A stretch of DNA of 64,000 nt from Citrobacter werkmanii NBRC 105721. GTDB lineage: Bacteria > Pseudomonadota > Gammaproteobacteria > Enterobacterales > Enterobacteriaceae. Shown one piece after another: positions 38,081 through 49,407 of this stretch (the first letter of the stretch is position 1; every line of letters begins with the position of its first letter). The position numbers were made by a program, and so were the translations under genes. The stretch spans positions 98,253-162,252 of the forward strand of contig BBMW01000012.1 of assembly GCA_000759755.1 (NCBI GenBank), in the 5' to 3' direction. The notes below the pieces were generated by a model that saw nothing but the letters and a program-made list of their open reading frames with translations, did not search any database and was not told the DNA's origin.

Positions 38081-39103
38081 TTACTGTCCTCCCGGCTTAC
38101 GCGGAGCAGGTTGTGGCGGCGTGGTGTCCGTAGGCGCTGTAGTGACGCCTGTCGCAGGTGCCGGTACTGGCGCTGGCGGCCCCATAGCATCTGGCGCAGG
38201 CAGAACTTGCGGCATCATTTGCATCAAACGTTCATTGGCAACACGGTGTACTTCTTCCGGCGTCATCGGATTGGCGCCGTTACGATCGGCTCCCCACAAC
38301 AGCAGCAGATAGCGCAAACGCTGCAAACCCGCGGTCGGACGTGCCTGAATGACGGTATAAGCACGCTGAGTGTCCAGCTTAACGGAAGAAACAACAGCAA
38401 CCGGATAACCTTCCGGGAAGCGTCCACCCAAACCGGAAGTCACCAGCACATCGCCAACGCGAATATCGGTGTTCGCCGGCAGATGTTCGAGCTGAAGATC
38501 GTCCGTACAACCGTTGCCCGCAGCAATGACGCGAATATCGTTACGCAGAACCTGGATTGGCAGAGCATGTGTCGCATCGCAAATCAGCAGCACGCGGCTG
38601 GTCAGTTTTGCTACCGCAACGACCTGACCCACTACACCTTTGTCGCTAATAACTGGCTGACCTTCGTAGACGCCGTTAACGCTCCCTTTGTCGATCACGA
38701 CCTGATCGCTGTAAGGGTCATTAACCGTTGAGATGACCTGCGTCACCATCTTTTGTTCGTCCTGACGCAATGGCGATCCCAGCAGCTCGCGCAAACGCGC
38801 GTTCTCCTGTTTATATTGCCCCAGCATCAGCAGCTCGCTATTTTTCAGCAGCAGTTCCTGACGCAGCGCCCGGTTTTCAAGTTCGAGTTGGTCACGCGAA
38901 GCCAGCGTTTGCGACACGCCGTCGAGTAATTCACGAGGACCATTAGAGATAAAGTAGAAAGGACTGACGGCGGTATCCATGTACGTTCGGATTTGACTAA
39001 ACGTACCCAGGCGGCTGTCGGCAATAATAACGCCGAGCGCCACCAGCACCGCCAGAATAAGGCGAATCTGTAGCGACGGGCCACGGCTAAAAATTGGCTT
39101 CAT
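38081..39103 (-). CDS. mreC: cell shape-determining protein MreC
   Basis: MreC is a bitopic inner-membrane protein whose periplasmic part binds penicillin-binding protein 2 and controls elongation. It has an N-terminal membrane helix (about 10-28, LQIRLILAVLVALGVIIADS), a coiled coil (about 65-105, QLELENRALRQELLLKNSEL) and two beta domains (about 110-270). The C-terminal tail is proline-rich (PPAPVPAPATG...PQPAPRKPGGQ). At 340 residues it is about 27 shorter than E. coli MreC (367). All the shortening appears to be in that low-complexity tail. It lies between mreB (64 bases) and mreD (0 bases). Confidence 0.96.
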   Translation of the reverse strand: MKPIFSRGPSLQIRLILAVLVALGVIIADSRLGTFSQIRTYMDTAVSPFYFISNGPRELLDGVSQTLASRDQLELENRALRQELLLKNSELLMLGQYKQENARLRELLGSPLRQDEQKMVTQVISTVNDPYSDQVVIDKGSVNGVYEGQPVISDKGVVGQVVAVAKLTSRVLLICDATHALPIQVLRNDIRVIAAGNGCTDDLQLEHLPANTDIRVGDVLVTSGLGGRFPEGYPVAVVSSVKLDTQRAYTVIQARPTAGLQRLRYLLLLWGADRNGANPMTPEEVHRVANERLMQMMPQVLPAPDAMGPPAPVPAPATGVTTAPTDTTPPQPAPRKPGGQ

Positions 39104-39167
39104 AGTCTATGCGTATTCTCGTATCAGAGCGGAAGGGCAACCCGCAGGTCACCCTACCTGCGTCCGA

Positions 39168-40517
<1,350 letters not shown>

Positions 40518-42458
40518 TTAAACCGAATATCTTTGCGAATATTTTTTCACGTTAGTGTCAAGTGGCTGTGATGCGGCAAAAAAATCCCCTTGCCCACCAG
40601 CAACTCCGCGTTCCGTGAGCGTATGCCACTCGCTACGCGAACGAACGCCCGTGGCGTAAACCTGCGTTGGCGTGCCTGAACAGGCCTCCGCCAGGCTTTG
40701 AACCAACAGTTGGTTTTCGGTTCGCTTATCAATATTCCTCACCAGGCTTGGATGCAGCTTCAATAACTCAACGTTAAGCTCTTTAATCCAACTGGTGCTC
40801 ACCAGCGTTAAACCGGCCTGCGTAACGGCGATTCGTACCCCTAGCGCATCCATCAATCGGATGACGGGCTGTAATCGGCAGATATGTTGACAGACATCTG
40901 CCTCAGCAAGTTCAATAATTATGCGTTTGCGTAGTGATTTTTCGCACTGCATCAACGTATCACGCAACCAGCGCTGAAAACGTGGGCGAATTAGCGATTC
41001 AACCGTTATCTGCATCGCCAGGCTTTCCTGCGGCCAGTAGCCCAAAAGCAGGATCAGACGGCTTAACTGCAAACGGTCATACTCTTCAGCCAGGCCAAAT
41101 TGCAGCACCATCGGCATATATTCCGCTGAGATAACCTCTTCGCTGCCATCAAAAATACGACACATCAGTTCCCGGTGGTGTACCCGTCCTTCACGCGTTA
41201 CCGCAGGTTTTTGATATATTCTCGGCCCGCCCCGGCTGAGCATCTGTTCAATCAGTGTTCGCCAACGCACGTTGCCCCGGCCTTTTTCCGGCAGGGAGTC
41301 ATCATAGACCGACCAGCTGTTCCCGCCCTGCAGGACCGAATTCCGGGTGGCGGCCTCAGCATGATCCATCACCTGTTCCGTCGACTGCCCACTGCGGCAA
41401 ACGCAAATGCCAATATGAACCATATCGGCACGATCGATCATTTTATTAGTCGGAAGCGCATCGACCGCTTTTAATAATTGCCCGGCGATGCTTTCGGCTT
41501 CTTTCAGCGTGCGATGTGGCAGCAGGATGGCAAAATCGCTACGGTGGTAGCGCGCCAGCAATGTCCCCGGATAACGCGTCATAAACGTCGACAACAAATT
41601 GATTAGCGTTGAAATTTGCTCTTCCGCCTGGGTGATTCCCCAGCTATCTCGCAGCAGAGTAAAGTCCGGCAGACGCACCATCATCACGACGCCATGCGAT
41701 CCCACCTTTTCTTGATCTTCCAGCAGCGTGGCCAATTGGTTATCAAAAAACAGACGGTTACTCAGCCCTGTTTTTGTATCCTGCGCAACATAGGAACGAA
41801 TCAGGGTGTCCAGTCGACTACGTTGCTCGCGGGCATTTTGAATTTCAGTCAGCAACATATCGAGCGCACTGCTGGTGCGCGCTGGCCATTCATAGACCGT
41901 TCCTCGAACATTCGGCCCGCGTTCACCGTTCAGAATACGCGTGGAACGAATCTCCAGTAGCTCCTGGCCTGAAAGCTGACGCTGAAGCCAGCGTACCGAC
42001 AAAAAGAGCATCAGAATAATAAATGCAATGGCCAGCGTGAGCGGCGCGGTAGTCAGGAGCGAGTGGAAATAGTTGCCCATCGGATCCTGATAAACCAGTC
42101 GCACTGACATTCCCGGATGCTTGACCAACGGTACGGTGATGTCGCGGTAGAGGTTGTTCGTTCCTGCCGGGCGGTAGCTGCTGGTTCGGGAGTGGTCATA
42201 CACTGTATGCTCCCCTTGCAGCAACTCGATACGCACGATATCAACAGAAACCATCAGTTCATCGATTTGCGGTGTCAGCGAAACGAAATCGTGGGAGACA
42301 AGATGTGTATCAATCGCCGTCGCCACCGCCTGCACTCGCGTAGTGAACTTATATTGAATAGCGTTGTAGAAACTCAGCGAGCAGCCAATCAGAGTCACAA
42401 AGATCGTTAACCCAGTAAGCAGCGTGACAAAAGCTGAGAATTTCGTCGTTAATCGCAT
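40518..42458 (-). CDS. csrD: CsrB/CsrC RNA decay regulator CsrD
   Basis: CsrD directs the small RNAs CsrB and CsrC to RNase E, and so indirectly sets CsrA activity. The 646-residue protein has two membrane helices flanking an external domain (about 10-30 and 135-155), then a HAMP-like/coiled segment. It also has degenerate GGDEF and EAL domains: the GGDEF site reads HRSDF and the EAL site reads ELM (HHRELMCRIF). Such changes fit the known loss of cyclic-di-GMP enzyme activity in this family. Length equals E. coli CsrD. It is divergent from acuI. Confidence 0.94.
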   Translation of the reverse strand: MRLTTKFSAFVTLLTGLTIFVTLIGCSLSFYNAIQYKFTTRVQAVATAIDTHLVSHDFVSLTPQIDELMVSVDIVRIELLQGEHTVYDHSRTSSYRPAGTNNLYRDITVPLVKHPGMSVRLVYQDPMGNYFHSLLTTAPLTLAIAFIILMLFLSVRWLQRQLSGQELLEIRSTRILNGERGPNVRGTVYEWPARTSSALDMLLTEIQNAREQRSRLDTLIRSYVAQDTKTGLSNRLFFDNQLATLLEDQEKVGSHGVVMMVRLPDFTLLRDSWGITQAEEQISTLINLLSTFMTRYPGTLLARYHRSDFAILLPHRTLKEAESIAGQLLKAVDALPTNKMIDRADMVHIGICVCRSGQSTEQVMDHAEAATRNSVLQGGNSWSVYDDSLPEKGRGNVRWRTLIEQMLSRGGPRIYQKPAVTREGRVHHRELMCRIFDGSEEVISAEYMPMVLQFGLAEEYDRLQLSRLILLLGYWPQESLAMQITVESLIRPRFQRWLRDTLMQCEKSLRKRIIIELAEADVCQHICRLQPVIRLMDALGVRIAVTQAGLTLVSTSWIKELNVELLKLHPSLVRNIDKRTENQLLVQSLAEACSGTPTQVYATGVRSRSEWHTLTERGVAGGQGDFFAASQPLDTNVKKYSQRYSV

Positions 42459-42683
42459 CCTTGTGTTAACTCCGACAGTTATGAAACAGGTGTAAAAGAG
42501 ATAAAGCGACTCGAAAATGCAAAACTGAACGCAAAATCCGCCAATTTATGCAAACTGTGGGGGCATACTACCAAATCAGGTATATCTGGCAATTTATTGC
42601 GCAGAATCGGCATCATGTTTTGATTAGCGAGTATAGTCTTCATTAACAATTTTCCAATCCACTATATGAATTGAGGACAGGTT

Positions 42684-43658
42684 ATGCAGGCTTTGATCTT
42701 AGAACAGCAGGACGGAAAAACCCTCGCATCCGTTCAACCCCTCGACGAAAACCAGCTCCCGGAAGGCGATGTAACGGTGGATGTCCACTGGTCGAGCCTG
42801 AACTATAAAGACGCCCTTGCTATCACCGGCAAGGGTAAAATCATTCGCAACTTTCCGATGATTCCTGGCATTGATTTCGCCGGAACCGTTCGCGCCAGCG
42901 AAGATCCCCGTTTTCATACAGGTCAGGAAGTTTTACTGACCGGCTGGGGTGTAGGTGAAAACCATTGGGGCGGGCTGGCGGAACGTGCGCGCGTCAAAGG
43001 CGACTGGCTGGTAGCGCTGCCGCAAGGGCTGGACGGGCGTAAAGCGATGGTCATCGGCACCGCCGGCTTTACCGCTATGCTGTGCGTCATGGCGCTTGAA
43101 GATGCAGGTATTCGCCCACAAGACGGTGAGATTGTCGTCACTGGCGCCAGCGGCGGCGTGGGCAGCACTGCCGTTGCATTACTGCATAAGCTGGGCTATC
43201 AGGTTGCGGCAGTATCAGGCCGCGAAAGCACCCACGACTACCTGAAGAGCCTGGGCGCTAACCGTATTCTTGGCCGCGATGAGTTTGCTGAATCTCGCCC
43301 GTTGGAAAAACAACTGTGGGCCGGTGCAATTGATACCGTTGGCGATAAAGTGCTGGCGAAAGTCCTGGCACAGATGAACTACGGTGGCTGCGTAGCTGCC
43401 TGCGGCCTGGCAGGCGGTTTCGCGCTGCCGACCACCGTTATGCCATTCATTCTGCGTAACGTTCGTCTGCAAGGGGTGGACTCGGTGATGACCCCGCCGG
43501 CACGCCGCGCGGAAGCCTGGGCGCGTTTAGTTAAAGATCTGCCGGAATCGTTCTATGCTCAGGCCGCCACGGAGATTACGCTGGCGGATGCGCCGAAGTT
43601 CGCCGATGCCATCATCAATAACCAGGTGCAAGGCCGTACCCTGGTGAAGGTGAAATAA
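42684..43658 (+). CDS. acuI: acrylyl-CoA reductase (NADPH)
   Basis: AcuI (YhdH) reduces the reactive acrylyl-CoA to propionyl-CoA with NADPH. It is a 324-residue medium-chain dehydrogenase/reductase of the quinone-oxidoreductase type. The catalytic N-terminal fold includes SSLNYKDALAITGKGKIIRN and the Rossmann region VTGASGGVGSTAVALLHKLG (about 150-170). No zinc-binding set is seen, as expected. The ATG at 42684 follows GAGGACAGG. Length equals the E. coli protein. Confidence 0.94.
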   Translation: MQALILEQQDGKTLASVQPLDENQLPEGDVTVDVHWSSLNYKDALAITGKGKIIRNFPMIPGIDFAGTVRASEDPRFHTGQEVLLTGWGVGENHWGGLAERARVKGDWLVALPQGLDGRKAMVIGTAGFTAMLCVMALEDAGIRPQDGEIVVTGASGGVGSTAVALLHKLGYQVAAVSGRESTHDYLKSLGANRILGRDEFAESRPLEKQLWAGAIDTVGDKVLAKVLAQMNYGGCVAACGLAGGFALPTTVMPFILRNVRLQGVDSVMTPPARRAEAWARLVKDLPESFYAQAATEITLADAPKFADAIINNQVQGRTLVKVK

Positions 43659-43683
43659 CAGGCACCAGCGCAGAAATTTACAC

Positions 43684-43777
43684 TTAACTAACGAAATTTC
43701 GCGGCATATATAGAGACTCCCTGCCATATTAACTACGCATCCCCTGTCTGTCATGATGCGTAAGCCGGGAGTCTGTT
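43684..43777 (+). promoter_or_regulatory. msrPQ promoter and nested inverted repeats over the ribosome site
   Basis: A candidate promoter is TTAACT (43684-43689), 17 bases, TATATA (43707-43712), with a palindrome CGAAATTTCG (43692-43701) in its spacer. Downstream an outer repeat AGACTCCC (43714-43721)/GGGAGTCT (43767-43774) encloses an inner repeat TACGCATC (43734-43741)/GATGCGTA (43755-43762). The right outer arm contains the msrP Shine-Dalgarno GGGAG (43767-43771), six bases before the ATG. Whether the left outer arm is transcribed depends on the start site; from the candidate promoter only its end might be. Confidence 0.55.
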
Positions 43778-44782
43778 ATGAAGAAATTACGTCCATTTAC
43801 AGAAGCCGACGTCACCGCCGAGTCGGCTTTTTTTATGCAGCGCCGTCAGGTACTGCAAGCATTAGGGATCAGCGCAGCCGCGTTGTCTTTGCCCCTCTCT
43901 GCGCAGGCCGACCTTCTTAGCTGGTTTAAGGGTAATGACCGCCCTCCGGCGCCTGCGGGTAAGCCGCTTAATTTCAGCAAGCCCACCGCCTGGCAAAATT
44001 CGCTTCCTTTAACGCCAGCGGATAAGGTTTCTGGCTACAACAACTTCTATGAGTTTGGTCTCGACAAAGCGGATCCAGCGGCCAACGCCGGCAGTCTGAA
44101 AACCGATCCGTGGACCTTGAAAATCACTGGCGAAGTCGCAAAACCACTCACTCTCGATCATGATGCGCTGACCACCCGTTTCCCATTGGAGGAGCGGATT
44201 TATCGGATGCGCTGCGTGGAAGCCTGGTCAATGGTGGTGCCGTGGATTGGCTTTCCATTACATAAACTGCTGGCGCAGGTTGAACCCACCAGCAACGCAA
44301 AATATGTCGCTTTCGAAACGCGCTACGCGCCGGATGAAATGCCAGGACAGAAAGATCGTTTTATTGGCGGCGGGCTGAAGTATCCCTATGTTGAAGGGTT
44401 ACGCCTGGATGAAGCGATGCATCCACTCACTCTGCTTACCGTAGGGGTTTATGGTAAGGCCCTTCCGCCGCAAAATGGCGCCCCCATCCGCTTAATTGTG
44501 CCGTGGAAATACGGATTTAAGGGCATAAAGTCGATCGTGAGTATCAAATTAACCCGCGAACGCCCGCCGACAACCTGGAACCTGGCCGCGCCCAATGAAT
44601 ATGGGTTTTATGCCAACGTGAATCCGCATGTCGATCACCCCCGCTGGTCCCAGGCCACCGAACGCTTTATTGGCGCTGGCGGTATTCTGGATGTACAGCG
44701 TCAACCCACACAGCTGTTTAACGGTTACGCCGAAGAAGTAGCTTCCCTGTATCGTGGCCTTAATCTGCAGGAGAATTTTTAA
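43778..44782 (+). CDS. msrP: periplasmic protein-methionine-sulfoxide reductase, catalytic subunit
   Basis: MsrP (YedY) repairs oxidised methionines in periplasmic proteins using a molybdopterin cofactor. The 334-residue precursor has a twin-arginine signal ([20 protein letters not shown], about 21-40). The sulfite-oxidase-type fold contains the molybdenum-ligating cysteine in RMRCVEAWS (about residue 146). msrQ follows with no gap. In E. coli this pair lies next to the hprRS (yedVW) regulators; here it is between acuI and accB, as I recall for Salmonella. No two-component regulator is adjacent. Confidence 0.95.
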   Translation: MKKLRPFTEADVTAESAFFMQRRQVLQALGISAAALSLPLSAQADLLSWFKGNDRPPAPAGKPLNFSKPTAWQNSLPLTPADKVSGYNNFYEFGLDKADPAANAGSLKTDPWTLKITGEVAKPLTLDHDALTTRFPLEERIYRMRCVEAWSMVVPWIGFPLHKLLAQVEPTSNAKYVAFETRYAPDEMPGQKDRFIGGGLKYPYVEGLRLDEAMHPLTLLTVGVYGKALPPQNGAPIRLIVPWKYGFKGIKSIVSIKLTRERPPTTWNLAAPNEYGFYANVNPHVDHPRWSQATERFIGAGGILDVQRQPTQLFNGYAEEVASLYRGLNLQENF

Positions 44783-45382
44783 GTGCGTCTGACTGCAAAG
44801 CACATTACCGGGCTGAAAGTTTGCCTGCATCTTGCCGGCTTTTTGCCGTTCATCTGGCTCTTTTGGGCGGTAAATCATGGCGGTTTGAGCGCCGATCCGG
44901 TCAAAGATATCCAGCACTTTACCGGTAGGACAGCTCTGAAATTCTTACTGGCGACCTTGCTGGTCTCTCCCCTCGCGCGCTACGCTAAACAGCCATTATT
45001 GATACGCATTCGTCGCCTGTTAGGGCTATGGTGTTTCGCCTGGGCGACGCTGCATTTAACCAGCTACGCGTTACTGGAATTGGGTATTCATAATCTGGCG
45101 TTGTTGGGGCGGGAATTAATCTCGCGACCGTATTTGATGTTGGGCATTGTCAGTTGGGTCATATTATTTGCTCTCACCTTAACGTCCACGCAATCTGCAC
45201 AGCGAAAGCTGGGTAAGAATTGGCAATTTCTGCACAACTTCGTCTATCTTGTGGCGATCCTGGCACCCATACATTATCTGTGGTCGGTTAAAATTATCTC
45301 CCCTCAACCGATTATTTATGCCGCACTTGCTGCGCTGCTGTTAGCCTGCCGCTACAGGAAGTTTCGCCAGTGGTGGCGGTAG
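44783..45382 (+). CDS. msrQ: heme-binding membrane subunit MsrQ
   Basis: MsrQ (YedZ) is the membrane b-type cytochrome that passes electrons from quinols or flavin to MsrP. The 199-residue protein has about six membrane helices and conserved histidines for heme in [13 protein letters not shown] and the later [20 protein letters not shown]. It begins with GTG directly after the msrP stop (TAA-GTG), so the two are translationally coupled. Confidence 0.94.
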   Translation: MRLTAKHITGLKVCLHLAGFLPFIWLFWAVNHGGLSADPVKDIQHFTGRTALKFLLATLLVSPLARYAKQPLLIRIRRLLGLWCFAWATLHLTSYALLELGIHNLALLGRELISRPYLMLGIVSWVILFALTLTSTQSAQRKLGKNWQFLHNFVYLVAILAPIHYLWSVKIISPQPIIYAALAALLLACRYRKFRQWWR

Positions 45383-45774
45383 TTTCACGATATGTGCAGT
45401 ACGTTGCAAAACACAGACGATCCGATTTTCTTTACATGTTAACGGTTGATTATCTTCCCTGATAAGACCAGTATTTAGCTGCCAATTGCTACGAAATAGT
45501 TATAATGTGCGCCTTTGCTATCCCCAGTAGCGTTTTTACGGCGCGGAAAGGGTGACAATCGCACATTGAAGGTATATTTTGTCTTTTACCCGAAAATGAC
45601 AGAAGATAGCCGCACAATGACTAACAAGTCTGGCAATCTCATGTAATGGCATCAGCACCCAGTGCAACGCCTGAGATGCGTGGCATCTTGTCACTCACTG
45701 TTATAAAAATGCTATACAGACGGCGGTAAAACGCCTGTCACAATCTCACTAAACAAAGAGTACGGAACCCACTC
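45383..45774 (+). promoter_or_regulatory. accBC promoter and leader region
   Basis: This 392-base spacer contains a consensus -10 TATAAT at 45501-45506, though the best -35 is unclear. That would give a leader of about 260 bases, consistent with the long accBC leader and AccB autorepression known in E. coli. The leader holds a small hairpin AGATGC-GTG-GCATCT (45674-45688). I found no gene in it. Confidence 0.5.
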
Positions 45775-46245
45775 ATGGATATTCGTAAGATTAAAAAACT
45801 GATCGAGCTGGTTGAAGAATCAGGCATCTCCGAACTGGAAATTTCTGAAGGCGAAGAGTCTGTACGCATCAGCCGTGCGGCGCCAGCTGCAAGTTTTCCA
45901 ATGATGCAACAGGCTTATGCTGCACCAGTGATGCAGCAGCCAGCTCTGTCTAACGCTGTCGCACAAACTGCCTCTCCAAGTATGGAAGCTCCGGCAGCAG
46001 CGGAAATCAGTGGTCACATCGTACGCTCCCCAATGGTTGGTACGTTCTACCGCACCCCGAGCCCGGATGCGAAAGCGTTCATCGAAATCGGCCAGAAAGT
46101 GAATGCGGGCGATACCCTGTGCATCGTTGAAGCCATGAAAATGATGAACCAGATCGAAGCCGACAAATCCGGCGTCGTTAAAGCGATTCTGGTAGAAAGT
46201 GGTCAACCGGTAGAATTTGACGAGCCGCTGGTCGTCATCGAATAA
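45775..46245 (+). CDS. accB: biotin carboxyl carrier protein of acetyl-CoA carboxylase
   Basis: AccB carries biotin between the carboxylase AccC and the AccAD transferase in the first step of fatty acid synthesis. Of 156 residues, the N-terminal part (about 1-35) is helical, the middle is an Ala/Pro/Gln-rich linker and the C-terminal domain (about 77-156) is the biotinyl fold. Biotin is attached at Lys122 in EAMKMMN. It is followed 10 bases later by accC in one operon. AccB is also reported to repress its own promoter in E. coli. Confidence 0.98.
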   Translation: MDIRKIKKLIELVEESGISELEISEGEESVRISRAAPAASFPMMQQAYAAPVMQQPALSNAVAQTASPSMEAPAAAEISGHIVRSPMVGTFYRTPSPDAKAFIEIGQKVNAGDTLCIVEAMKMMNQIEADKSGVVKAILVESGQPVEFDEPLVVIE

Positions 46246-46255
46246 CGAGGCGAAC

Positions 46256-47605
46256 ATGTTGGATAAAATTGTCATCGCTAACCGCGGCGAGATTGCCTTG
46301 CGTATTCTTCGAGCCTGTAAAGAACTGGGCATCAAGACTGTCGCTGTGCATTCAAGCGCGGATCGCGATTTAAAACACGTATTGCTGGCGGATGAGACGG
46401 TCTGTATTGGCCCGGCTCCGTCCGTAAAAAGCTATCTGAACATCCCGGCTATCATTAGCGCCGCTGAAATCACCGGCGCGGTGGCAATTCATCCGGGTTA
46501 TGGCTTCCTCTCTGAGAACGCCAACTTTGCTGAGCAGGTAGAACGTTCTGGCTTTATCTTCATCGGCCCGAAAGCCGACACCATCCGCCTGATGGGCGAC
46601 AAAGTGTCCGCGATTACCGCGATGAAGAAAGCTGGCGTACCGACTGTTCCTGGCTCTGACGGTCCGTTGGGCGATGACATGGACGCTAACCGCGCTCATG
46701 CTAAACGCATCGGCTACCCGGTTATCATCAAAGCCTCCGGCGGCGGCGGCGGTCGCGGTATGCGCGTCGTGCGCAGCGATGCCGAACTGGCGCAATCCAT
46801 CTCCATGACCAAAGCGGAAGCGAAAGCGGCTTTCAATAACGACATGGTCTACATGGAGAAATACCTGGAAAACCCACGCCACATCGAAATTCAGGTGCTG
46901 GCAGACGGTCAGGGTAACGCGATTTATCTGGCAGAGCGTGACTGCTCCATGCAGCGTCGTCACCAGAAAGTTGTCGAAGAAGCACCAGCGCCGGGCATTA
47001 CTCCGGAACTGCGTCGCTACATCGGCGAGCGTTGCGCCAAAGCGTGCGTTGATATCGGCTATCGTGGCGCGGGTACTTTCGAGTTCCTGTTCGAAAACGG
47101 TGAGTTCTACTTCATTGAAATGAACACCCGTATTCAGGTTGAACACCCGGTAACCGAAATGATCACCGGTGTTGACCTGATCAAAGAACAGCTGCGCATC
47201 GCTGCGGGTCAACCGCTGTCCATCAAGCAGGACGAAGTTGTGGTTAAAGGTCATGCGGTAGAGTGCCGTATCAACGCCGAAGACCCGAACACCTTCCTGC
47301 CGAGCCCGGGTAAAATCACGCGTTTCCACGCGCCTGGTGGCTTTGGTGTGCGCTGGGAGTCTCATATTTACGCAGGTTACACAGTACCTCCGTACTATGA
47401 CTCAATGATCGGTAAGCTGATTTGCTATGGCGAAAACCGCGACGTCGCTATCGCACGCATGAAAAACGCCTTGCAGGAACTGATCATCGACGGCATCAAA
47501 ACCAACGTTGATCTGCAGATCCGTATCATGAATGACGAGCACTTCCAGCATGGTGGAACCAATATCCACTACCTGGAGAAAAAACTCGGACTTCAGGAAA
47601 AGTAA
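46256..47605 (+). CDS. accC: biotin carboxylase of acetyl-CoA carboxylase
   Basis: AccC uses ATP and bicarbonate to carboxylate the biotin on AccB. The start at 46256 follows ACGAGG and gives 449 residues beginning [20 protein letters not shown], the E. coli length. An upstream extension of 13 residues overlaps accB and is rejected. ATP-grasp features include the glycine loop [14 protein letters not shown] (about 159-172), [13 protein letters not shown], and the catalytic [16 protein letters not shown] (about 285-300). Confidence 0.98.
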   Translation: MLDKIVIANRGEIALRILRACKELGIKTVAVHSSADRDLKHVLLADETVCIGPAPSVKSYLNIPAIISAAEITGAVAIHPGYGFLSENANFAEQVERSGFIFIGPKADTIRLMGDKVSAITAMKKAGVPTVPGSDGPLGDDMDANRAHAKRIGYPVIIKASGGGGGRGMRVVRSDAELAQSISMTKAEAKAAFNNDMVYMEKYLENPRHIEIQVLADGQGNAIYLAERDCSMQRRHQKVVEEAPAPGITPELRRYIGERCAKACVDIGYRGAGTFEFLFENGEFYFIEMNTRIQVEHPVTEMITGVDLIKEQLRIAAGQPLSIKQDEVVVKGHAVECRINAEDPNTFLPSPGKITRFHAPGGFGVRWESHIYAGYTVPPYYDSMIGKLICYGENRDVAIARMKNALQELIIDGIKTNVDLQIRIMNDEHFQHGGTNIHYLEKKLGLQEK

Positions 47606-47620
47606 GCAAGCGTTAACCGA

Positions 47621-47650
47621 AAAGGCCGGAAATTCCGGCCTTTTGTTTTT
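47621..47650 (+). terminator. accBC terminator
   Basis: AAAGGCCGGA and TCCGGCCTTTT flank a tiny loop (47621-47644) followed by a T-rich tail. It is a standard intrinsic terminator 15 bases after accC. Confidence 0.88.
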
Positions 47651-47712
47651 CTCCCCTCCCATACGTGCCATAAGGTACAATCCCCGCTTTCTTTATCCAC
47701 AAGGGACAAAAA

Positions 47713-47955
47713 ATGGACGCTCGTTTTGTTCAGGCCCATAAAGAGGCGCGCTGGGCGCTGTGGCTGACCCTTTTATATCTTGCCGCATGGTTAGTGGCCG
47801 CTTACTTACCAGACTCCACTCTGGGTTTTACTGGCCTCCCGCACTGGTTTGAAATGGCCTGTCTGCTGACGCCATTGGTTTTCATCGTACTGTGCTGGGC
47901 GATGGTGAAGTTTATCTATCGCGACATTCCTCTGGAGGATGATGATGCAGCTTGA
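47713..47955 (+). CDS. yhdT: DUF997 small membrane protein YhdT
   Basis: YhdT is an 80-residue protein with two membrane helices (about 17-38, LWLTLLYLAAWLVAAYL, and 50-72). It is almost always found just before panF. It overlaps panF by 11 bases, so translation is coupled, and it may assist pantothenate uptake; that role is only inferred from the linkage. It ends in an acidic tail LEDDDAA. Confidence 0.92.
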   Translation: MDARFVQAHKEARWALWLTLLYLAAWLVAAYLPDSTLGFTGLPHWFEMACLLTPLVFIVLCWAMVKFIYRDIPLEDDDAA

Positions 47956-49396
47956 AGTTATTTTGCCGCTGGTCGCCTATCTTCTGGTGGTTTTCGGCCT
48001 CTCTGTTTACGCCATGCGCAAAAGGTCGACTGGCACCTTCCTGAATGAATATTTCCTCGGCAGCCGCTCTATGGGTGGGGTCGTGTTAGCCATGACGCTA
48101 ACGGCAACCTACATTAGCGCCAGCTCGTTTATCGGCGGCCCAGGTGCCGCTTACAAATACGGACTGGGATGGGTTTTGTTAGCGATGATCCAACTGCCCG
48201 CCGTCTGGTTGTCGTTGGGTATTCTCGGCAAAAAATTCGCCATTCTTGCACGCCGTTATAATGCGGTTACCCTCAACGATATGCTGTTTGCCCGCTACCA
48301 AAGCCGCCTGCTGGTATGGCTGGCGAGCCTCAGCCTGCTGGTCGCGTTTGTCGGTGCAATGACCGTACAGTTTATTGGCGGCGCGCGTTTGCTGGAAACG
48401 GCAGCGGGTATACCTTACGAAACCGGCCTGCTGATTTTTGGCGTCAGTATCGCGTTATACACGGCGTTTGGCGGATTTCGCGCCAGCGTGTTGAACGACA
48501 CGATGCAGGGCATGGTGATGCTGATTGGGACTATCGTACTGCTGGTCGGTGTCGTCCATGCCGCCGGTGGTCTCAGCAATGCGGTGGTCACCCTGCAAAC
48601 CATCGATCCTAAACTGGTCTCGCCGCAGGGCGCTGATGACATTCTGTCCCCCACGTTTATGACCTCGTTCTGGGTACTGGTATGCTTTGGCGTGATTGGC
48701 CTGCCGCATACGGCGGTGCGCTGCATCTCCTATAAGGACAGCAAAGCGGTACACCGTGGAATTATCATTGGCACTATCGTAGTGGCTGTCCTGATGTTTG
48801 GTATGCATCTGGCCGGCGCGTTGGGCCGGGCGGTGATCCCTAACCTGACGGTACCGGATCTGGTTATTCCCACGCTAATGGTAAAAGTCTTGCCGCCGGT
48901 AGCAGCCGGGATCTTCCTCGCCGCGCCCATGGCCGCGATCATGTCGACGATCAATGCCCAATTGCTGCAAAGTTCCGCTACGATCATTAAAGATCTCTAT
49001 CTGAACCTTCGCCCGGAACAACTGCAAAATGAAACACGGTTGAAACGCATGTCGGCAGTGATCACTCTGCTGCTGGGCGCGTTACTGTTGCTGGCCGCGT
49101 GGAAGCCGCCAGAAATGATTATCTGGCTTAACCTGCTGGCGTTTGGCGGGTTGGAAGCCGTCTTCCTGTGGCCGTTGGTGCTGGGCCTTTACTGGGAGCG
49201 GGCAAACGCGGCTGGCGCACTGAGCGCAATGATTGTCGGCGGCGTACTTTATGCCGTACTCGCTACCTTTAACATTCAGTACCTGGGCTTTCATCCGATT
49301 GTGCCCTCGTTACTGATAAGTTTGCTGGCTTTCCTGATCGGCAACCGTTTCGGTTCCGCCGTTCCGCAAGCCGCCATATTGACTACTGATAAATAA
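47945..49396 (+). CDS. panF: sodium/pantothenate symporter
   Basis: PanF imports pantothenate with sodium for coenzyme A synthesis. The protein belongs to the sodium:solute symporter family, with about 12-13 helices and conserved segments [21 protein letters not shown] and [17 protein letters not shown]. Three ATG codons occur in tandem at 47939, 47942 and 47945. The last gives the best spacing from GGAGG (47934-47938) and the 483-residue E. coli length. It is coupled to yhdT. Confidence 0.95.
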   Translation: MQLEVILPLVAYLLVVFGLSVYAMRKRSTGTFLNEYFLGSRSMGGVVLAMTLTATYISASSFIGGPGAAYKYGLGWVLLAMIQLPAVWLSLGILGKKFAILARRYNAVTLNDMLFARYQSRLLVWLASLSLLVAFVGAMTVQFIGGARLLETAAGIPYETGLLIFGVSIALYTAFGGFRASVLNDTMQGMVMLIGTIVLLVGVVHAAGGLSNAVVTLQTIDPKLVSPQGADDILSPTFMTSFWVLVCFGVIGLPHTAVRCISYKDSKAVHRGIIIGTIVVAVLMFGMHLAGALGRAVIPNLTVPDLVIPTLMVKVLPPVAAGIFLAAPMAAIMSTINAQLLQSSATIIKDLYLNLRPEQLQNETRLKRMSAVITLLLGALLLLAAWKPPEMIIWLNLLAFGGLEAVFLWPLVLGLYWERANAAGALSAMIVGGVLYAVLATFNIQYLGFHPIVPSLLISLLAFLIGNRFGSAVPQAAILTTDK

Positions 49397-49407
49397 AGAG
49401 TTTTGCC

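Noticed and set aside
46370-47365. A 331-codon open frame antisense to accC
   Set aside because: It is a shadow of the highly conserved accC gene, with a composition typical of reverse-complement codons and no family match.
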